Shown: positions 28,901-38,567, counted from the first letter of the stretch. The stretch is DNA of 64,000 nt from Cylindrospermum sp. NIES-4074 (GCA_003994795.1 AP018269.1:4861677-4925676), one strand, 5' to 3'. The notes: a model not told the origin generated them from the letters alone. Numbers and translations are program-made.

Positions 28901-30879
28901 GCGCTATCTACATAAAGACCTGCGCCAGTAACTATCCTGACACCACCTGTGCTGTCCAAATCGTTAATTGGGTTGGTTGCGGCACTTTCTTCCCAAAAAC
29001 CGTTGCGGTCGAATAAACCCAAATCGGCAAGTGCTTCTATTTGGGTACTACGCCATCTTGGAGTACTTGTTCCTGTCCAGTTAACCGGTGAATTAGAACT
29101 GGTAATGTTCTGGCGACCTTCTGTGCCAACGTATACGCCGTCTTTGAGCCATTTTGCTGGTAGGTTATTACCGACACGAATGCGATCGCCTAAGTAGGTT
29201 TGGATTTGAGAAGATGTTGAATCTGGATCTACTGCATTTAGTTGGGATGTATTAACACTGATAGAGGTTGCACCAGTCAACTGGTTACTGGTATTTAGGG
29301 GTTCCCTCCAAGTTGCTTGAGGCTCTAGGGTGGCAGTAATGTCAGTGTATGGTGTGTCTGCATCGGTTCCCGTGGGGTCTGATATTTCTGCAAAGGGTAC
29401 TCGGCGGGTGCGATCGCGCAGAAAAATTTCTATTTCACTGGAGAGGATATCTTTGGCTGCTTGGGCACTATCGCGAGTAGTATCTATTTTGCCGACGGCT
29501 TTATCTTTCACATCCTGTGGGTAGCTACTGGAGTTAATAGCCGTTGTTACACCGCTAGCAGTAGTTTCACTATAACAATTAGCGCATAGACCTTGTGCTG
29601 TACCCAGCATCTTAGCAATGCGTTTGCTATATGCCGCATCGTTGAATTCAACGTTCCCAGCAGTATTAACGGCATCAGTGGATCTATTAGTACCATTGAT
29701 AGAAGTTGTACCGATGGGTTTGTTATAACCCTTATACAAGTCTACGTCTATGTCGCCACCGCTTGCTTGAGTGAAGCTACCATTTTTGACGTTTCCGCCA
29801 ACAATTATCTGCCCATTTTCTTGATTGTAGAAACAGGATGTTTTACTGCTAACTTGCCGAAAACTAATATTACCTCCACTCTGAGTTTCTGCTACCAGCA
29901 AGTTGCCATTGGTGTGTACTCTACCATTCAACAATAAAGCCGTGCTACCAACTACGATTTCTAGGTCATTTTCAAACCAAACTGCGTTATTTGGCAGAGG
30001 AACACGAGTGCGGTCTTGTTGAAATTCCAGTGCGACAACACCTTTATTTCCTTTATAAGCTTCGTATCCAGTTTGACTAGGCAATGAATTATATAGTGAC
30101 TGAGTAATTGGGACATTAGCGGTATAGACAAAGAAGCTTTTTCCCAGATTGCCACTTTTTAATTTATACCAGTTGGAGTTGCCCACTAAGCTAGCAAAAC
30201 CAGTTGCAGCAGGACACTGCTGAGTTAAGCCGTCATCCATTGGTGGGGTTCTGGCGTCTAGTGGTTTTCTTTCACGACTCAACTGCCCTGGACTACGAAA
30301 GTAGATTCCGTAAAGAGTAATTGTATCTTTTAGTCCATTATTATCTGTATCAACGGCATATTTCCAAGCACTTTTTAGTGTTTCGTCAGACTCTATAGAT
30401 GTAGTGTTAGTTGGGTTTTGGACGCTGTTATTGCCGTCAAGATCAAAGCCTAACTTCAAGCGAGTTTCATCACCAAGCTGATACTTACTTTTTTTGAGAG
30501 CGTCATATAAAGAGCTATCAGAGGGGATGCCTCTTGGTAGTGTTGGATCTTCTAGTAGGGATTCTATTTTTGCTCTGGCACGATCAATTGCTGGGGTCGC
30601 TGCGTTGAAAACTACTGTATCTACTCGGACATTACTAGCATTTTTTGAGCGTTCAAAAGACCGAAATAAAATGGCAGCAGTCAACAGAACGACTACTATT
30701 GATACCATCGCTACTGTTGGCAAAACAAAACCTGCATTTGCAGAACCGCGTCTTTTATTAATGCCAAAAGTAGTCCGCAGTAGCCAAATCAGTTTCTTAT
30801 TAATTGCCGATAAAAACTGTTTGCTAATTTGTTTAAATAATTTTGTGAATGCCTTGACTAGCTGACGTGTTCTAGACAT
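25939..30879 (-). CDS. hpsA: HpsA, giant pseudopilin-like hormogonium polysaccharide protein
   Basis: The largest protein in the window, 1646 residues. The N-terminus has a basic stretch and then SANAG followed by FVLPTVAMVSIVVVLLTAAILF (about residues 50-71), a prepilin-like segment in which the usual Glu at +5 is replaced (Thr), as in GspK-type tip pseudopilins. The rest is a long secreted domain with low-complexity Thr/Asn/Ser regions and three loops resembling Ca-binding dockerin or EF-hand loops: DLDGNNSVQ (about 144), DTDNNGLKD (about 171) and DLNGNGDLEV (about 1235). First gene of the cluster. HpsA is the name used for this type in N. punctiforme; the tip-protein model is inference. 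Confidence 0.88.
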   Translation of the reverse strand: MSRTRQLVKAFTKLFKQISKQFLSAINKKLIWLLRTTFGINKRRGSANAGFVLPTVAMVSIVVVLLTAAILFRSFERSKNASNVRVDTVVFNAATPAIDRARAKIESLLEDPTLPRGIPSDSSLYDALKKSKYQLGDETRLKLGFDLDGNNSVQNPTNTTSIESDETLKSAWKYAVDTDNNGLKDTITLYGIYFRSPGQLSRERKPLDARTPPMDDGLTQQCPAATGFASLVGNSNWYKLKSGNLGKSFFVYTANVPITQSLYNSLPSQTGYEAYKGNKGVVALEFQQDRTRVPLPNNAVWFENDLEIVVGSTALLLNGRVHTNGNLLVAETQSGGNISFRQVSSKTSCFYNQENGQIIVGGNVKNGSFTQASGGDIDVDLYKGYNKPIGTTSINGTNRSTDAVNTAGNVEFNDAAYSKRIAKMLGTAQGLCANCYSETTASGVTTAINSSSYPQDVKDKAVGKIDTTRDSAQAAKDILSSEIEIFLRDRTRRVPFAEISDPTGTDADTPYTDITATLEPQATWREPLNTSNQLTGATSISVNTSQLNAVDPDSTSSQIQTYLGDRIRVGNNLPAKWLKDGVYVGTEGRQNITSSNSPVNWTGTSTPRWRSTQIEALADLGLFDRNGFWEESAATNPINDLDSTGGVRIVTGAGLYVDSATAGTGLYDRPTYSFLPTPTPAPGVTPGANDILVWPDTMPMSKPETTLSASTLKGDLLMRATAVYHYKTNTDTTLGKVIAEQEPIACVSSYYDPSDDNTIKNKSLTIPGTPGPPATPSTTVNLPWNAATGGRSNNGIVYSYPTAGRSTFFNTYKAHLERQSNLMFPNGRRVNQPLRDALANMKAANSGALPSAVPTTGLRLSDYSAIDTALCAINILNDEAGFLTTLTNKPPHGAIKEATFLDAREVKQLSITSDPDPTNYNLDLEQRQPLEIRVTDIDFDTATGITRTAITANEYLLPYSGIIYATRDDALPDASSTALLSATDFNLDATRRSNGIRLINGSTLARTSTNAYNAKEKGLILVTNLPAYIKGDFNLHRTSSSTGIEEFTETEPTSGTYDANNFYNRSTRNESFACRQGRPGCNLPTGDTTGDFWRSATIIADSMTLLSSNFQDGQRRYGDYDLNNNTGIKVEQANFDPATINTVVSPAAATVFSTLDSRRQARLRNGFWENSFIPSSYWTDGTTPRTQPGSSLSLGSYLLNGVTPIQRRVAGAPLYVMEICRKLPVSECGPNDWYVGFDLNGNGDLEVLPDGTNEQNIKAYQLGQIIVAKGGNLSDWTTAYTATGYSISKSIRQRLGAGDTSNNLVIQGGTQVSLNKDRRYPRRIAFARDNNNNLVKTTSGGIDFYQPLGVGCPLDTTGTNYAGNGCTGAQYGLSSSNTTGLWYRTTTSTTDPKTGASYAIDKPLFYYPPVSADGQPLLVPVLQIHDASNNPPDLRTDLDTQSAFRSTWLQTPATTNTFNATFVLGNSPSRGSETSAGLQNFVRFLENWQGSVTAKISGSFIQLKRSNFSTAPIAPIFTNKTLTTTVPGNVPGTTTVVPSATATNNLSLFDYLFDTYPTDNVNGLLPHYYPPKRQWGFDVALLSEQPDLFAQKFTSPSTGRPYEYFRQVGRDDPWVTALLCAREPATNNVVVPSEYRPSVCPSIPAD

Positions 30880-31395
30880 AGATGCTTCCCTGTCAAGTGA
30901 TTTGGTGCGGATTTGGGATTTTTTCTAAATATTAATAACTGTGCCTGTCCAGACATTTTTACAGGCAAAAGCTGAAGTTATATTTGTGTAACTACTGCAT
31001 TTTGGTTTACCATTCTCTAAAAATAAAGCAGCTACAGAAAGGTACTATTTAGCCTAGTTATATCATTGCTTAATTGCTAGTTTTCATGCGGTAAATACTG
31101 ATTTTATCGCCTGATTGAACTCAATTATGGGCACAGATGATAGCACGGCTTCACAGTAACTTTACGTAAGTGAGCTTTATCTGAAGGCAACTTCATAAAG
31201 ATGTTGTTAACAGAATACGCCTATATTACCCACTAGCTCAGGGAAACATATCATTTAGGGGTAAGTTCTTGTATAAGTAATTTAAAACCTCCCTGAATGA
31301 GGGAGGCTGGTGGGGCAAATATTTTCAAACCCAAGCATTTACCCAGGAATTAAGCCAGGAATTAGGCTTGGTGGTGGATGCGTTGGTGATAAAGC
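30880..31395. other. Gap upstream of hpsA and downstream of rpmB
   Basis: 516 bases without a gene. It holds the promoter region of the hps-like cluster (minus strand) and the 3' region of rpmB with a hairpin at 31280-31306. I could not see a clear sigma-factor motif of the hormogonium type. Nothing else is recognised. Confidence 0.5.
31278..31306 (-). terminator. Rho-independent terminator of rpmB
   Basis: On the minus strand, CCTCCCT and AGGGAGG form a perfect 7-bp stem with a 5-nt loop (31288-31306), followed by TTTTAAATT. It lies 90 bp past the rpmB stop and fits a terminator for that gene. Confidence 0.7.
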
Positions 31396-31632
31396 TTAAT
31401 AATGATTCAGGTTAATACCAGCTTCTTTTGCCATTGCTTCTAACCCTTTGATTTCTAGGGTTTTAATTGCTTTGGTAGAAAGTTTCAGCCTTACCCAACG
31501 ATTACCAGTGGGCCACCAAACCCTTTTGCTCTGCAAATTGGCTTGCTGAAGACGCTTGGTACGGCGGTGGGAGTGGGAAATTGCAAAGGCGTTATTTGCC
31601 TTTTTACCAGTTAGTTCACAGCGACGGGACAT
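31396..31632 (-). CDS. rpmB: 50S ribosomal protein L28
   Basis: Large-subunit ribosomal protein. I start it at the second Met of the open frame ([16 protein letters not shown]), because the family N-terminus is M(S/A)RxCxxTGK and a GGAG sits about 9 bp upstream; this gives 78 residues, the usual length. The conserved [22 protein letters not shown] and the C-terminal [14 protein letters not shown] are present. The upstream gene is htpG on the same strand. Confidence 0.95.
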   Translation of the reverse strand: MSRRCELTGKKANNAFAISHSHRRTKRLQQANLQSKRVWWPTGNRWVRLKLSTKAIKTLEIKGLEAMAKEAGINLNHY

Positions 31633-31689
31633 GGCAAAAATCTCCAGATTCTTACTACAATACAACCTTTCTAGGATAGCGCGATAGGT

Positions 31690-31958
31690 GCGAAAGTCCC
31701 AAAAGAGGGTGTGGGGAGTGTGGGGGGTGTGGGGAGATGGGGGAGTGTGGGGAGCGTGGGGGGGAGAGGGGAAGCAGGAGGGCAGGGGAAAAGAAAAATT
31801 AATGGCCCCTAACTTTTAACTTCCCACTTACTCAGCACTCAGCACTCAGCACTCAGCACTCAGCACTCAGCACCCAGCACTCAGCACTCAGCACCCAGCA
31901 CTCAGCACTCAGCACTCAGCACTCAGCACTCAGCACTCAGCACTCAGCACCCAGCATC
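31690..31958. repeat. Short tandem repeats: GTGTGGGGA-type and CAGCACT-type
   Basis: 31700-31775 contains imperfect tandem copies of GTGTGGGGA-like units. From about 31829 to 31955 there is a continuous array of the heptamer CAGCACT with variants CAGCACC, at least 15 units. Both are short tandemly repeated sequences typical of Nostoc. They fill the gap between rpmB and the end of htpG, directly after its stop codon at 31964. Confidence 0.9.
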
Positions 31959-31963
31959 GAGCA

Positions 31964-33949
31964 CTACTTGCTAGCTTGTTCTGTTAGCTTGGTGAGTACT
32001 TCATTCGATCGCTCAACAAAAGATTTCATCCCTTCTGCATCAAAGCCTTTCTGGGACATCAGCGCTAAATCGTAGACGTGTTGGCAAATTATTTTCACCA
32101 ACTGATCTGTGGGCGATTCGCCATCACCTTGAATAATACTACCTTGGCTGATGTGGACGAGATTTTGAATCAGGGGGTGAGCAGTATTCACTAGTAAAAT
32201 GTGGTCTTCGGGGAAGTCTAACGTTTGCTGCTGCTGCATCATGGCGCTCATTTCCCGCATCCGACGGAGAAATTCTGGCAGCAACACGATCGCCGGAGGG
32301 GTTCCTTGGGGCGTGTCAGATTTTAACGCTTCAGTACGGATGTTTAATTTGGGCTTGTTGAGCGCTTTCTCAAATAACTCTTTAATCGACTCACTGCGGG
32401 TTTTGTTGGTTTTGGGGTCAACAATTTCCCCAGCTTTGTCTTGTTCTAACAAGGTATTATCCAAGTCAGAGTCTACCCGTGTAAATTTGACATCCTGATA
32501 TTCCCGTTCGAGGAAGTTAATAAAATGGGTGTCAATGAAGGAGTCTAAAAACAGAACTTCCAAACCTTGGTTTTTGTGCAGTTCAACGTAGGTAGCTTGG
32601 GTTGCTTCGTCGGTGCTGTAGAAAACGCGGTTTTCGTGGCGTTCTTTGTTGCGTTCTAGATACTCTTTTAGGGTGGTGTAGGGAGTGCTGAGTCCTGTGT
32701 TCTGGGTGCTGGGGGTGACATCTTCCCAAGCATCCCCTTCTTGGGACTGTACTTCAACTACTGGCGTTTCCGCAGCAGGTTTTTCTGCAACTTTAGCGGT
32801 AGTGCGGAAAATGATGATGTCTTCGACTTGTTTTTTAAATTTATCGTCGTTGAGAACACCAAATTTGACAAAGGTGCTGAGGTCTTTCCAAGCACTAATA
32901 TATTGTTCGCGGTTGTCGCGGTATAGTTCTTTGAGGCGATCGCCTACTTTTTTAGCAATGTAGTCGCCAATTCGCCGCACGGTGCGATCGCCTTGCAAAG
33001 CACTACGCGACACGTTCAGAGGAATATCTGTGCTGTCAATTACACCCCGCATCGGCATCAAAAATTGCGGGATAATTTCTTCGCAGTTATCGCTGACAAA
33101 AACTTGATTGCAAAACAGCTTAATCTGCCCTTTCGTCACATCTACATCGGGGCGCATTTTGGGAAAATACAGAATCCCGTTGATGATAAACGGATAGTCA
33201 GTATTTAAGTGTACCCACAGTAAAGGTTCTTCCTGAAAAGGATAAAGGTAGCGGTAAAACTCTAAATACTCTTCTTCACTCAGGTTACTGGGAGACTCGC
33301 GCCATGCTGCCTTTTGCTTATTTAATACTTCACCATCCAGCTTAATAGGCACTGGCATGAAGTCGCAGTAAGTCTTGACAAGATTCTTAATTCGTGCTTC
33401 TTCTAAAAATTCCTCTTCTTCCCCTTGGAGTGTGAGAGTAATGGTAGTACCGCGAGTTGTCCGGGGTGACTCTTCTAGAGTAAACGCTGGAGAACCATCG
33501 CAACTCCAGTGAACTGCCTGGGCCCCTTCTTGGTAGGAGAGAGTATCAATCTCTACCTTTTGCGCCACCATGAAGGAAGAATAGAAACCAAGACCAAAGT
33601 GACCGATGATCGGTTGATCTGATTTACCTTCATACTTGTGAATAAATTCTTCTGCGCTAGAGAAGGCTACTTGATTGATGTACTTCTTAACTTCCTCTGC
33701 TGTCATCCCAATCCCGTTATCGGTGATGGAGAGGGTTTTGTTATCTTTATTGATCGCCAGTTGAATTTCTGGTTCACCGATATCTCCACCGTATTCCCCA
33801 GCGCGGGATACCATTTTCAGCTTTTGGATGGCATCTACAGCGTTGGATACCAATTCCCGCAAGAAGATTTGGTGATCGGAGTAAAGGGACTTCTTGATAA
33901 TCGGGAAAATATTTTCAGTATGAATACTGATTGTGCCTTGTTCTAGCAT
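31964..33949 (-). CDS. htpG: Chaperone HtpG (Hsp90)
   Basis: Cytosolic Hsp90 chaperone, an ATP-driven dimer that folds client proteins and helps survival of heat and other stress. The N-terminal GHKL ATPase is visible: LVSNAVDAIQKL (Asn and Asp of motif N), DNGIGMTAEEV and GHFGLGFYSSFMVA (G loops). The middle domain has RGVIDSTDIPLNVSRSALQ, with the conserved Arg and the ATPase-stimulating region; the C-terminal dimer domain follows. The length of 661 residues is normal for cyanobacterial HtpG. It has a linker of about 35 residues near 395-430 with TPSTQN. No heat-shock operator recognised. Confidence 0.96.
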   Translation of the reverse strand: MLEQGTISIHTENIFPIIKKSLYSDHQIFLRELVSNAVDAIQKLKMVSRAGEYGGDIGEPEIQLAINKDNKTLSITDNGIGMTAEEVKKYINQVAFSSAEEFIHKYEGKSDQPIIGHFGLGFYSSFMVAQKVEIDTLSYQEGAQAVHWSCDGSPAFTLEESPRTTRGTTITLTLQGEEEEFLEEARIKNLVKTYCDFMPVPIKLDGEVLNKQKAAWRESPSNLSEEEYLEFYRYLYPFQEEPLLWVHLNTDYPFIINGILYFPKMRPDVDVTKGQIKLFCNQVFVSDNCEEIIPQFLMPMRGVIDSTDIPLNVSRSALQGDRTVRRIGDYIAKKVGDRLKELYRDNREQYISAWKDLSTFVKFGVLNDDKFKKQVEDIIIFRTTAKVAEKPAAETPVVEVQSQEGDAWEDVTPSTQNTGLSTPYTTLKEYLERNKERHENRVFYSTDEATQATYVELHKNQGLEVLFLDSFIDTHFINFLEREYQDVKFTRVDSDLDNTLLEQDKAGEIVDPKTNKTRSESIKELFEKALNKPKLNIRTEALKSDTPQGTPPAIVLLPEFLRRMREMSAMMQQQQTLDFPEDHILLVNTAHPLIQNLVHISQGSIIQGDGESPTDQLVKIICQHVYDLALMSQKGFDAEGMKSFVERSNEVLTKLTEQASK

Positions 33950-34334
33950 AATTGGTAATCTTTAATGGAAGTATCTGAATGATGATGAAGGTAAATACAC
34001 CCTAGCACTCTGCTTTCAGGGGTAAACCCGGAAACTGCAAGCGGGTATAATACCAATTAGGATTTTAAGGGCATAACTTTAGTAATAGTTCCTTTTTTTA
34101 GCATTGTTTGCCCCCATTCTGTGATTCGGATTTCCCTACTGCTGATTGAACAGGGGGTAGGGTGTGGGGTGTGGGGTGTGGGGTGTAGGGTGTGGGTGTA
34201 GGGTGTAGGGTGTAGGGTGTAGGGAAAACATTCTTACCAATTACCAATTACCAATTACCCGTTACCAATTACCAATTACCAATTACCAATTACCCATTAC
34301 CAATTACCAATTAAGTATTCAACCAGACATCATT
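33950..34334. repeat. Tandem repeats GGTGT-type and ATTACCA-type
   Basis: 34153-34224 is built of GGTGTGGGGTGTAGG-like units, and 34230-34315 of tandem ATTACCA heptamers. The left part, near 33960-34130, contains no gene and holds the promoter region of htpG. These are strand-slippage-prone repeats, not coding. Confidence 0.85.
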
Positions 34335-35054
34335 TTATTTCTCTAAAACCAAAAAGTAGTGATAGGGGTAGGTAGGATCGATAAATTCTTGTTTTATGGT
34401 TAAACCAGCCTTGGCTACAGAGTCTAAAATCCGCTGTTTGGGATATCCCTTCAATCCCATTTCCCAGTAGTGTTCGTTACACACTGGTTTTGTACTCCAA
34501 AATTTGGGAATATTAAATAATAGATGTCTTGGTCTGCCTGAGAAAGAAGTTTTAATTTGAAATGCCAAGTATTGAGTATTGTAGGGAATCGAAATCACCA
34601 GAAATTTCTTGGTTGCTGCGGCAAGTTTTGCGAGAGCCTGTTCTGATTGTTCGTAAGGAAAGTGTTCCAAAACTTGAAACAATACGATCGCATCAAATTT
34701 ATCTTTTGGTAGCGAAAAGTCAGTTGTCAAATCCAAAATCAGGTCTGGGTTGAGATTGGGGTCAATATCAGCGGTGGTAACGTTGTAGTTATTCTGCTTA
34801 AGAAAAGTTGTAAACAGGGAATTAAAAATCCCGATTTCTAAAACGTTTTTGACCTGCTCACCCAATGAAAATATTAAACGCAACTGGTGGTGGTAGCTGA
34901 TGAACCTATTTCTTGATAAATATTCAGCATTTCTAATATCTAACGAGGTGATGAGTTGCATAATATAGTGCCTACCTAGCCTGATGGGCTGACTAAGGTC
35001 TACAATTACATGATTCCCAGAAAACTCGGACAAATTTACAGTTTCCGACTGCAT
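34335..35054 (-). CDS. SAM-dependent class I methyltransferase
   Basis: Predicted methyltransferase of the class I Rossmann type, substrate unknown. Motif I is VLEIGIFNSLFTTFL (about residues 75-89), motif II is VTTADIDPNLNPD and motif IV is FDAIVLFQVLEHFPYEQSEQ. The Met at 35054 is proposed as start; the open frame begins with TTG at 35075. The N-terminal 60 residues contain no recognisable motif but look like an acceptor-recognition region (LSQPIRLGRHYIMQL). It stands between tandem repeats and clpB. Function unknown; a polysaccharide or lipid methylase is one possibility. Confidence 0.65.
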   Translation of the reverse strand: MQSETVNLSEFSGNHVIVDLSQPIRLGRHYIMQLITSLDIRNAEYLSRNRFISYHHQLRLIFSLGEQVKNVLEIGIFNSLFTTFLKQNNYNVTTADIDPNLNPDLILDLTTDFSLPKDKFDAIVLFQVLEHFPYEQSEQALAKLAAATKKFLVISIPYNTQYLAFQIKTSFSGRPRHLLFNIPKFWSTKPVCNEHYWEMGLKGYPKQRILDSVAKAGLTIKQEFIDPTYPYHYFLVLEK

Positions 35055-35160
35055 GGGCTGTAATAAATGATCCAATGTTGTGAGGTGGGATTCTCTCTAG
35101 CCTACTTAATTCATAGGACGGGCGAGCCGCCCATCCCACAAGAAATAGTTAGGTATTTTT

Positions 35161-37830
35161 TCACAAATCAGCGGATGACTCTAACAGCGTGACAGTGGTT
35201 TGTTGGGCTAATATCTTGACGGTTGGTTTTTTGCTAAAAGTTAGACCGTTTTCACCCTTGTCAATAAAGATAGTATCTCCAGAGATAAAAGTATTCTCTA
35301 ATAACTTGGTGGCGATCGCATTTTCAACTTCTCGCTGAATTGCCCGTTTCAGTGGACGAGCGCCGTAAACGGGGTCATAACCTGCTTCCACAAGGTAATC
35401 ACAAGCAGCTGGGGAGATATCAAAAGAGATTTTTTGCTCTTTTAGCAGACTTTCTACCCGCTGGAGTTGAATGCGGATGATATGCCGCATTTCTGTGCGG
35501 TTGAGGGTATGGAAGAGAATAATATCATCTACACGGTTGAGAAATTCGGGGCGGAAATGCGATCGCAAAGCATCTGTCACCCGTTTCTGCATCATTCCAT
35601 ACTTGGAATCATCGCCAGATACATCAAGGATATATTCGCTGCCGATGTTGCTGGTCATGACAATCACGCTATTGCGGAAATCTACTGCCCGCCCTTGAGA
35701 GTCAGTAATTCTCCCATCATCTAACACTTGCAGCAAAATATTAAACACATCGGGGTGCGCTTTTTCCACTTCATCCAACAGCACCACAGAATAGGGATGA
35801 CGGCGAATCGCTTCGGAAAGTTGACCCCCTTCTTCATAGCCGACATATCCCGGAGGCGCTCCCACAAGGCGAGAAACCGAGTGTTTTTCCATGTACTCGG
35901 ACATATCCAAACGCACCAAGGCATCATCAGAATCGAAGAGAAACTGAGCTAAAGCGCGGGCGAGTTCAGTTTTACCAACACCAGTGGGGCCCATAAACAA
36001 AAATGAGCCAATGGGGCGCGAGGGGTCTTTCATCCCTGCACGGGCGCGACGAATGGCAGCGGATACGGCAGCGACAGCTTCTTCTTGCCCAATAACTCGT
36101 TGATGCAAATGACTTTCTAGTTGCAGCAACTTTTGCCGTTCTGATTCCAACAGACGATTTACAGGGATGCCTGTCCATTTAGCGACAATTTCGGCAATAT
36201 CGGCTTCTGTGACTTGTTCCCGCAGCAAAGTTGAACCTTTGCTTTGAATTTCTAAAAGTTTCGTTTCTTTGATTTCGCGATCGCGCTGCACTCCTTCCAA
36301 TTTGCCATACTTGAGTTGGGCAGCTTTGTTCAAATCATAGTCCCGTTCTGCCTGCTCAATTTGCACCCGCAGAGCATCTTCTTCTTTCTTCAAAGCACTG
36401 ATCGCTTCCAATAGCTGCTTTTCGCCTTGCCATTGGTCATTAAATTTCTGCTGTTTAACAGTCAAAGTGGCGATTTCTTGCTCAATGCGCTCCAAACGCT
36501 CTCTAGTTTGAGCAATCCCCTTTTCTTCACCAGCTAAAGACAGCTTTTCCATTTCTAGCTGCATCAAACGGCGATCGATAGTTTCCAATTCTGCTGGTTT
36601 GGAGGTAATCTCCATTTTCAACTTGGCTGCGGCTTCATCTACCAAATCAATGGCTTTATCTGGCAAGAAGCGGTCAGAAATGTAACGGGCTGAGAGGGTG
36701 GCGGCTGCTACCAATGCCAAATCAGAAATTTTGACATTATGATGCACTTCATAGCGTTCTTTCAACCCCCGCAAAATGGAAATTGTGTTTTCTACGCTGG
36801 GCTGATCTACATATACTTGCTGAAAGCGGCGTTCGAGGGCGGCGTCTTTCTCAATGTATTTGCGGTATTCATCCAAAGTTGTCGCGCCAATACAACGCAG
36901 TTCGCCCCGTGCCAGCATTGGTTTGAGCAAATTCCCTGCGTCCATTGCCCCTTGTTGATTGGAACCAGTACCGACAACGGTGTGCAGTTCGTCAATAAAG
37001 AGGACGATTTGCCCGTTAGATTCCGTAACTTCTCGGAGGACATTTTTTAAACGGTCTTCAAATTCACCCCGGTATTTAGCCCCAGCAATCAAGCTACCAA
37101 TATCTAAAGAAATTAATTGGCGGTTCTTGAGAGATTCAGGAACGTCGCCGTTTACCATTCTCTGAGCTAAAGCTTCGGCGATCGCAGTTTTTCCTACCCC
37201 AGGTTCACCAATCAACACCGGATTATTCTTGCTGCGACGGGATAAAACCTGAATTACCCGCCGAATTTCGTCATCCCGCCCAATCACCGGATCTAATTTT
37301 CCCGCTTTGGCCTGTTCTGTCAAGTCCCTGCCAAATTTTTCTAAAGCTGCAAAGCGAGACTCTGGGCTTGGTTCTGTCACTTTTTGAGTACTGCGAACAG
37401 TTTTCACAGCAGCCTCAAGTTTGGCTACGTCCACATTCAAGCCTTTAAATATCCGTCGGCCAATGCGATCGTCTTCAGCAAAAGCCAAAAGTAAATGTCC
37501 CTCAGAGATGTCAGCATCTTTCATTCTGATGCGAATTTCTTCGGCTCGGTCGAGCAATAGGTCTAAATTGCGACCAAGGTAGAGCTGATCGCTTTTGCCC
37601 ACTTTCGGCTGACGTTGGGTATAAGCTTGGAGTTGCTGTTGCAAGCGCAACGGATCAACCTCAGCGCGACCAAGGATACCTGTAGCTAAACTAGTAGGTT
37701 CTTCTAACAGCGCAATGATTAAATGTTCGACTTCGAGTTGCTGTTGTTGATAAGCGCGGACTATATCCTGAGATTTGTGGATTGCTTCCCAGGCTGTATC
37801 AGTAAATTTATTGGGATCTGTAGGCTGCAT
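35161..37830 (-). CDS. clpB: ATP-dependent chaperone ClpB
   Basis: Hexameric disaggregase that rescues aggregated proteins together with DnaK. Order of domains: N-domain (about 1-150), first AAA+ with [10 protein letters not shown] and FIDELHT (Walker A/B), a long coiled-coil M-domain (about 400-530, with heptads [15 protein letters not shown] then [16 protein letters not shown]), second AAA+ with [24 protein letters not shown] and NIGSEYI, and the C-domain (about 780-870, [17 protein letters not shown]). The 889-residue length is slightly larger than usual, with a C-terminal extension. No heat-shock operator recognised; the 302-bp gap upstream holds a small tandem repeat. Confidence 0.97.
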   Translation of the reverse strand: MQPTDPNKFTDTAWEAIHKSQDIVRAYQQQQLEVEHLIIALLEEPTSLATGILGRAEVDPLRLQQQLQAYTQRQPKVGKSDQLYLGRNLDLLLDRAEEIRIRMKDADISEGHLLLAFAEDDRIGRRIFKGLNVDVAKLEAAVKTVRSTQKVTEPSPESRFAALEKFGRDLTEQAKAGKLDPVIGRDDEIRRVIQVLSRRSKNNPVLIGEPGVGKTAIAEALAQRMVNGDVPESLKNRQLISLDIGSLIAGAKYRGEFEDRLKNVLREVTESNGQIVLFIDELHTVVGTGSNQQGAMDAGNLLKPMLARGELRCIGATTLDEYRKYIEKDAALERRFQQVYVDQPSVENTISILRGLKERYEVHHNVKISDLALVAAATLSARYISDRFLPDKAIDLVDEAAAKLKMEITSKPAELETIDRRLMQLEMEKLSLAGEEKGIAQTRERLERIEQEIATLTVKQQKFNDQWQGEKQLLEAISALKKEEDALRVQIEQAERDYDLNKAAQLKYGKLEGVQRDREIKETKLLEIQSKGSTLLREQVTEADIAEIVAKWTGIPVNRLLESERQKLLQLESHLHQRVIGQEEAVAAVSAAIRRARAGMKDPSRPIGSFLFMGPTGVGKTELARALAQFLFDSDDALVRLDMSEYMEKHSVSRLVGAPPGYVGYEEGGQLSEAIRRHPYSVVLLDEVEKAHPDVFNILLQVLDDGRITDSQGRAVDFRNSVIVMTSNIGSEYILDVSGDDSKYGMMQKRVTDALRSHFRPEFLNRVDDIILFHTLNRTEMRHIIRIQLQRVESLLKEQKISFDISPAACDYLVEAGYDPVYGARPLKRAIQREVENAIATKLLENTFISGDTIFIDKGENGLTFSKKPTVKILAQQTTVTLLESSADL

Positions 37831-38132
37831 CTTAAGGATTTGGGATTTTAGATTTTAGTTTAGGAGTTTGGGACAATAGAAGTAGTCAGGAAAAATTACA
37901 AAGAAGGCAGCTTCCCCAAAAATATGGAAGCCCTTCTCTTAGGGTAGGCGGAAAAGTTTCATCTTTCATCTTTCATCTTTCATACTTCTGGGTATATCTC
38001 CGGTGGCTATTGGGGATTGGTTATTGATGATATTTTGAGTCTTTACCTATATTTAACTAATTTTGCCAACCAATCCCCCACCATACCAAAAGTTGTTGGT
38101 GGGAGATAGCGATCGCCTGTTTTTCAGGAAAA
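37831..38132. other. Gap between clpB and gloA with TTTCATCT tandem repeat
   Basis: 302 bases without a gene. At 37959-37983 the octamer TTTCATCT (with partial TTTCATA) repeats about three times. The rest holds the upstream region of clpB. Nothing else was seen. Confidence 0.6.
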
Positions 38133-38567
38133 TTACTGTTTCACAAGTTGTTCTGGTGCTTCCTGTTTAACTGCTGATCCTTGAGTACCAAGTTGAATTA
38201 GCTCAATTTTATACCCATCTGGATCTTCCACGAAAGCAATTACCGTTGAACCGTGTTTCATGGGCCCTGGTTCTCTGACAACTTTACCACCACGATTTTT
38301 GATTTCCTCACAGGTAGCGTAAATATCATCAACACCAAGGGCAATGTGACCGTAAGCATTACCCAATTCGTACTTGGACACCCCCCAGTTATAGGTTAGT
38401 TCAATTACCGCTTGTTCGCTTTCTTCAGCGTAGCCAACAAAAGCGAGGGTAAATTCTCCCCCTGGATAATCTTTTTGTCGTAGCAATTTCATCCCCAGGA
38501 GTTCACAGTAAAATTTCAAGGACTCTTCCAGGTTACCTACCCGCAGCATTGTGTGTAGTAATCGCAT
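38133..38567 (-). CDS. gloA: Glyoxalase I (lactoylglutathione lyase)
   Basis: Detoxifies methylglyoxal by converting its glutathione hemithioacetal to S-lactoylglutathione; metal-dependent cytosolic enzyme. The start is placed at [11 protein letters not shown] (eight residues inside the longest frame) because the family begins HTM. Metal ligands appear as His5 (LLHTM), Glu in [10 protein letters not shown], His in YGHIALGV and Glu in YKIELIQ. The length of 144 residues is usual, with a C-terminal extension of about 15 residues. Monocistronic. Confidence 0.93.
   Translation of the reverse strand: MRLLHTMLRVGNLEESLKFYCELLGMKLLRQKDYPGGEFTLAFVGYAEESEQAVIELTYNWGVSKYELGNAYGHIALGVDDIYATCEEIKNRGGKVVREPGPMKHGSTVIAFVEDPDGYKIELIQLGTQGSAVKQEAPEQLVKQ

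Noticed and set aside
31829-31955. Regular repeats that could be read as a CRISPR array
   Set aside because: The unit is 7 bp with no spacers, so it is a short tandem array, not CRISPR.
34295-34330. Third copy of the TATCAAGTCCGG element (AAGTATTCAACCAGACATCA)
   Set aside because: It resembles the right end of the xisH element but is degraded and lacks a left partner or duplication.
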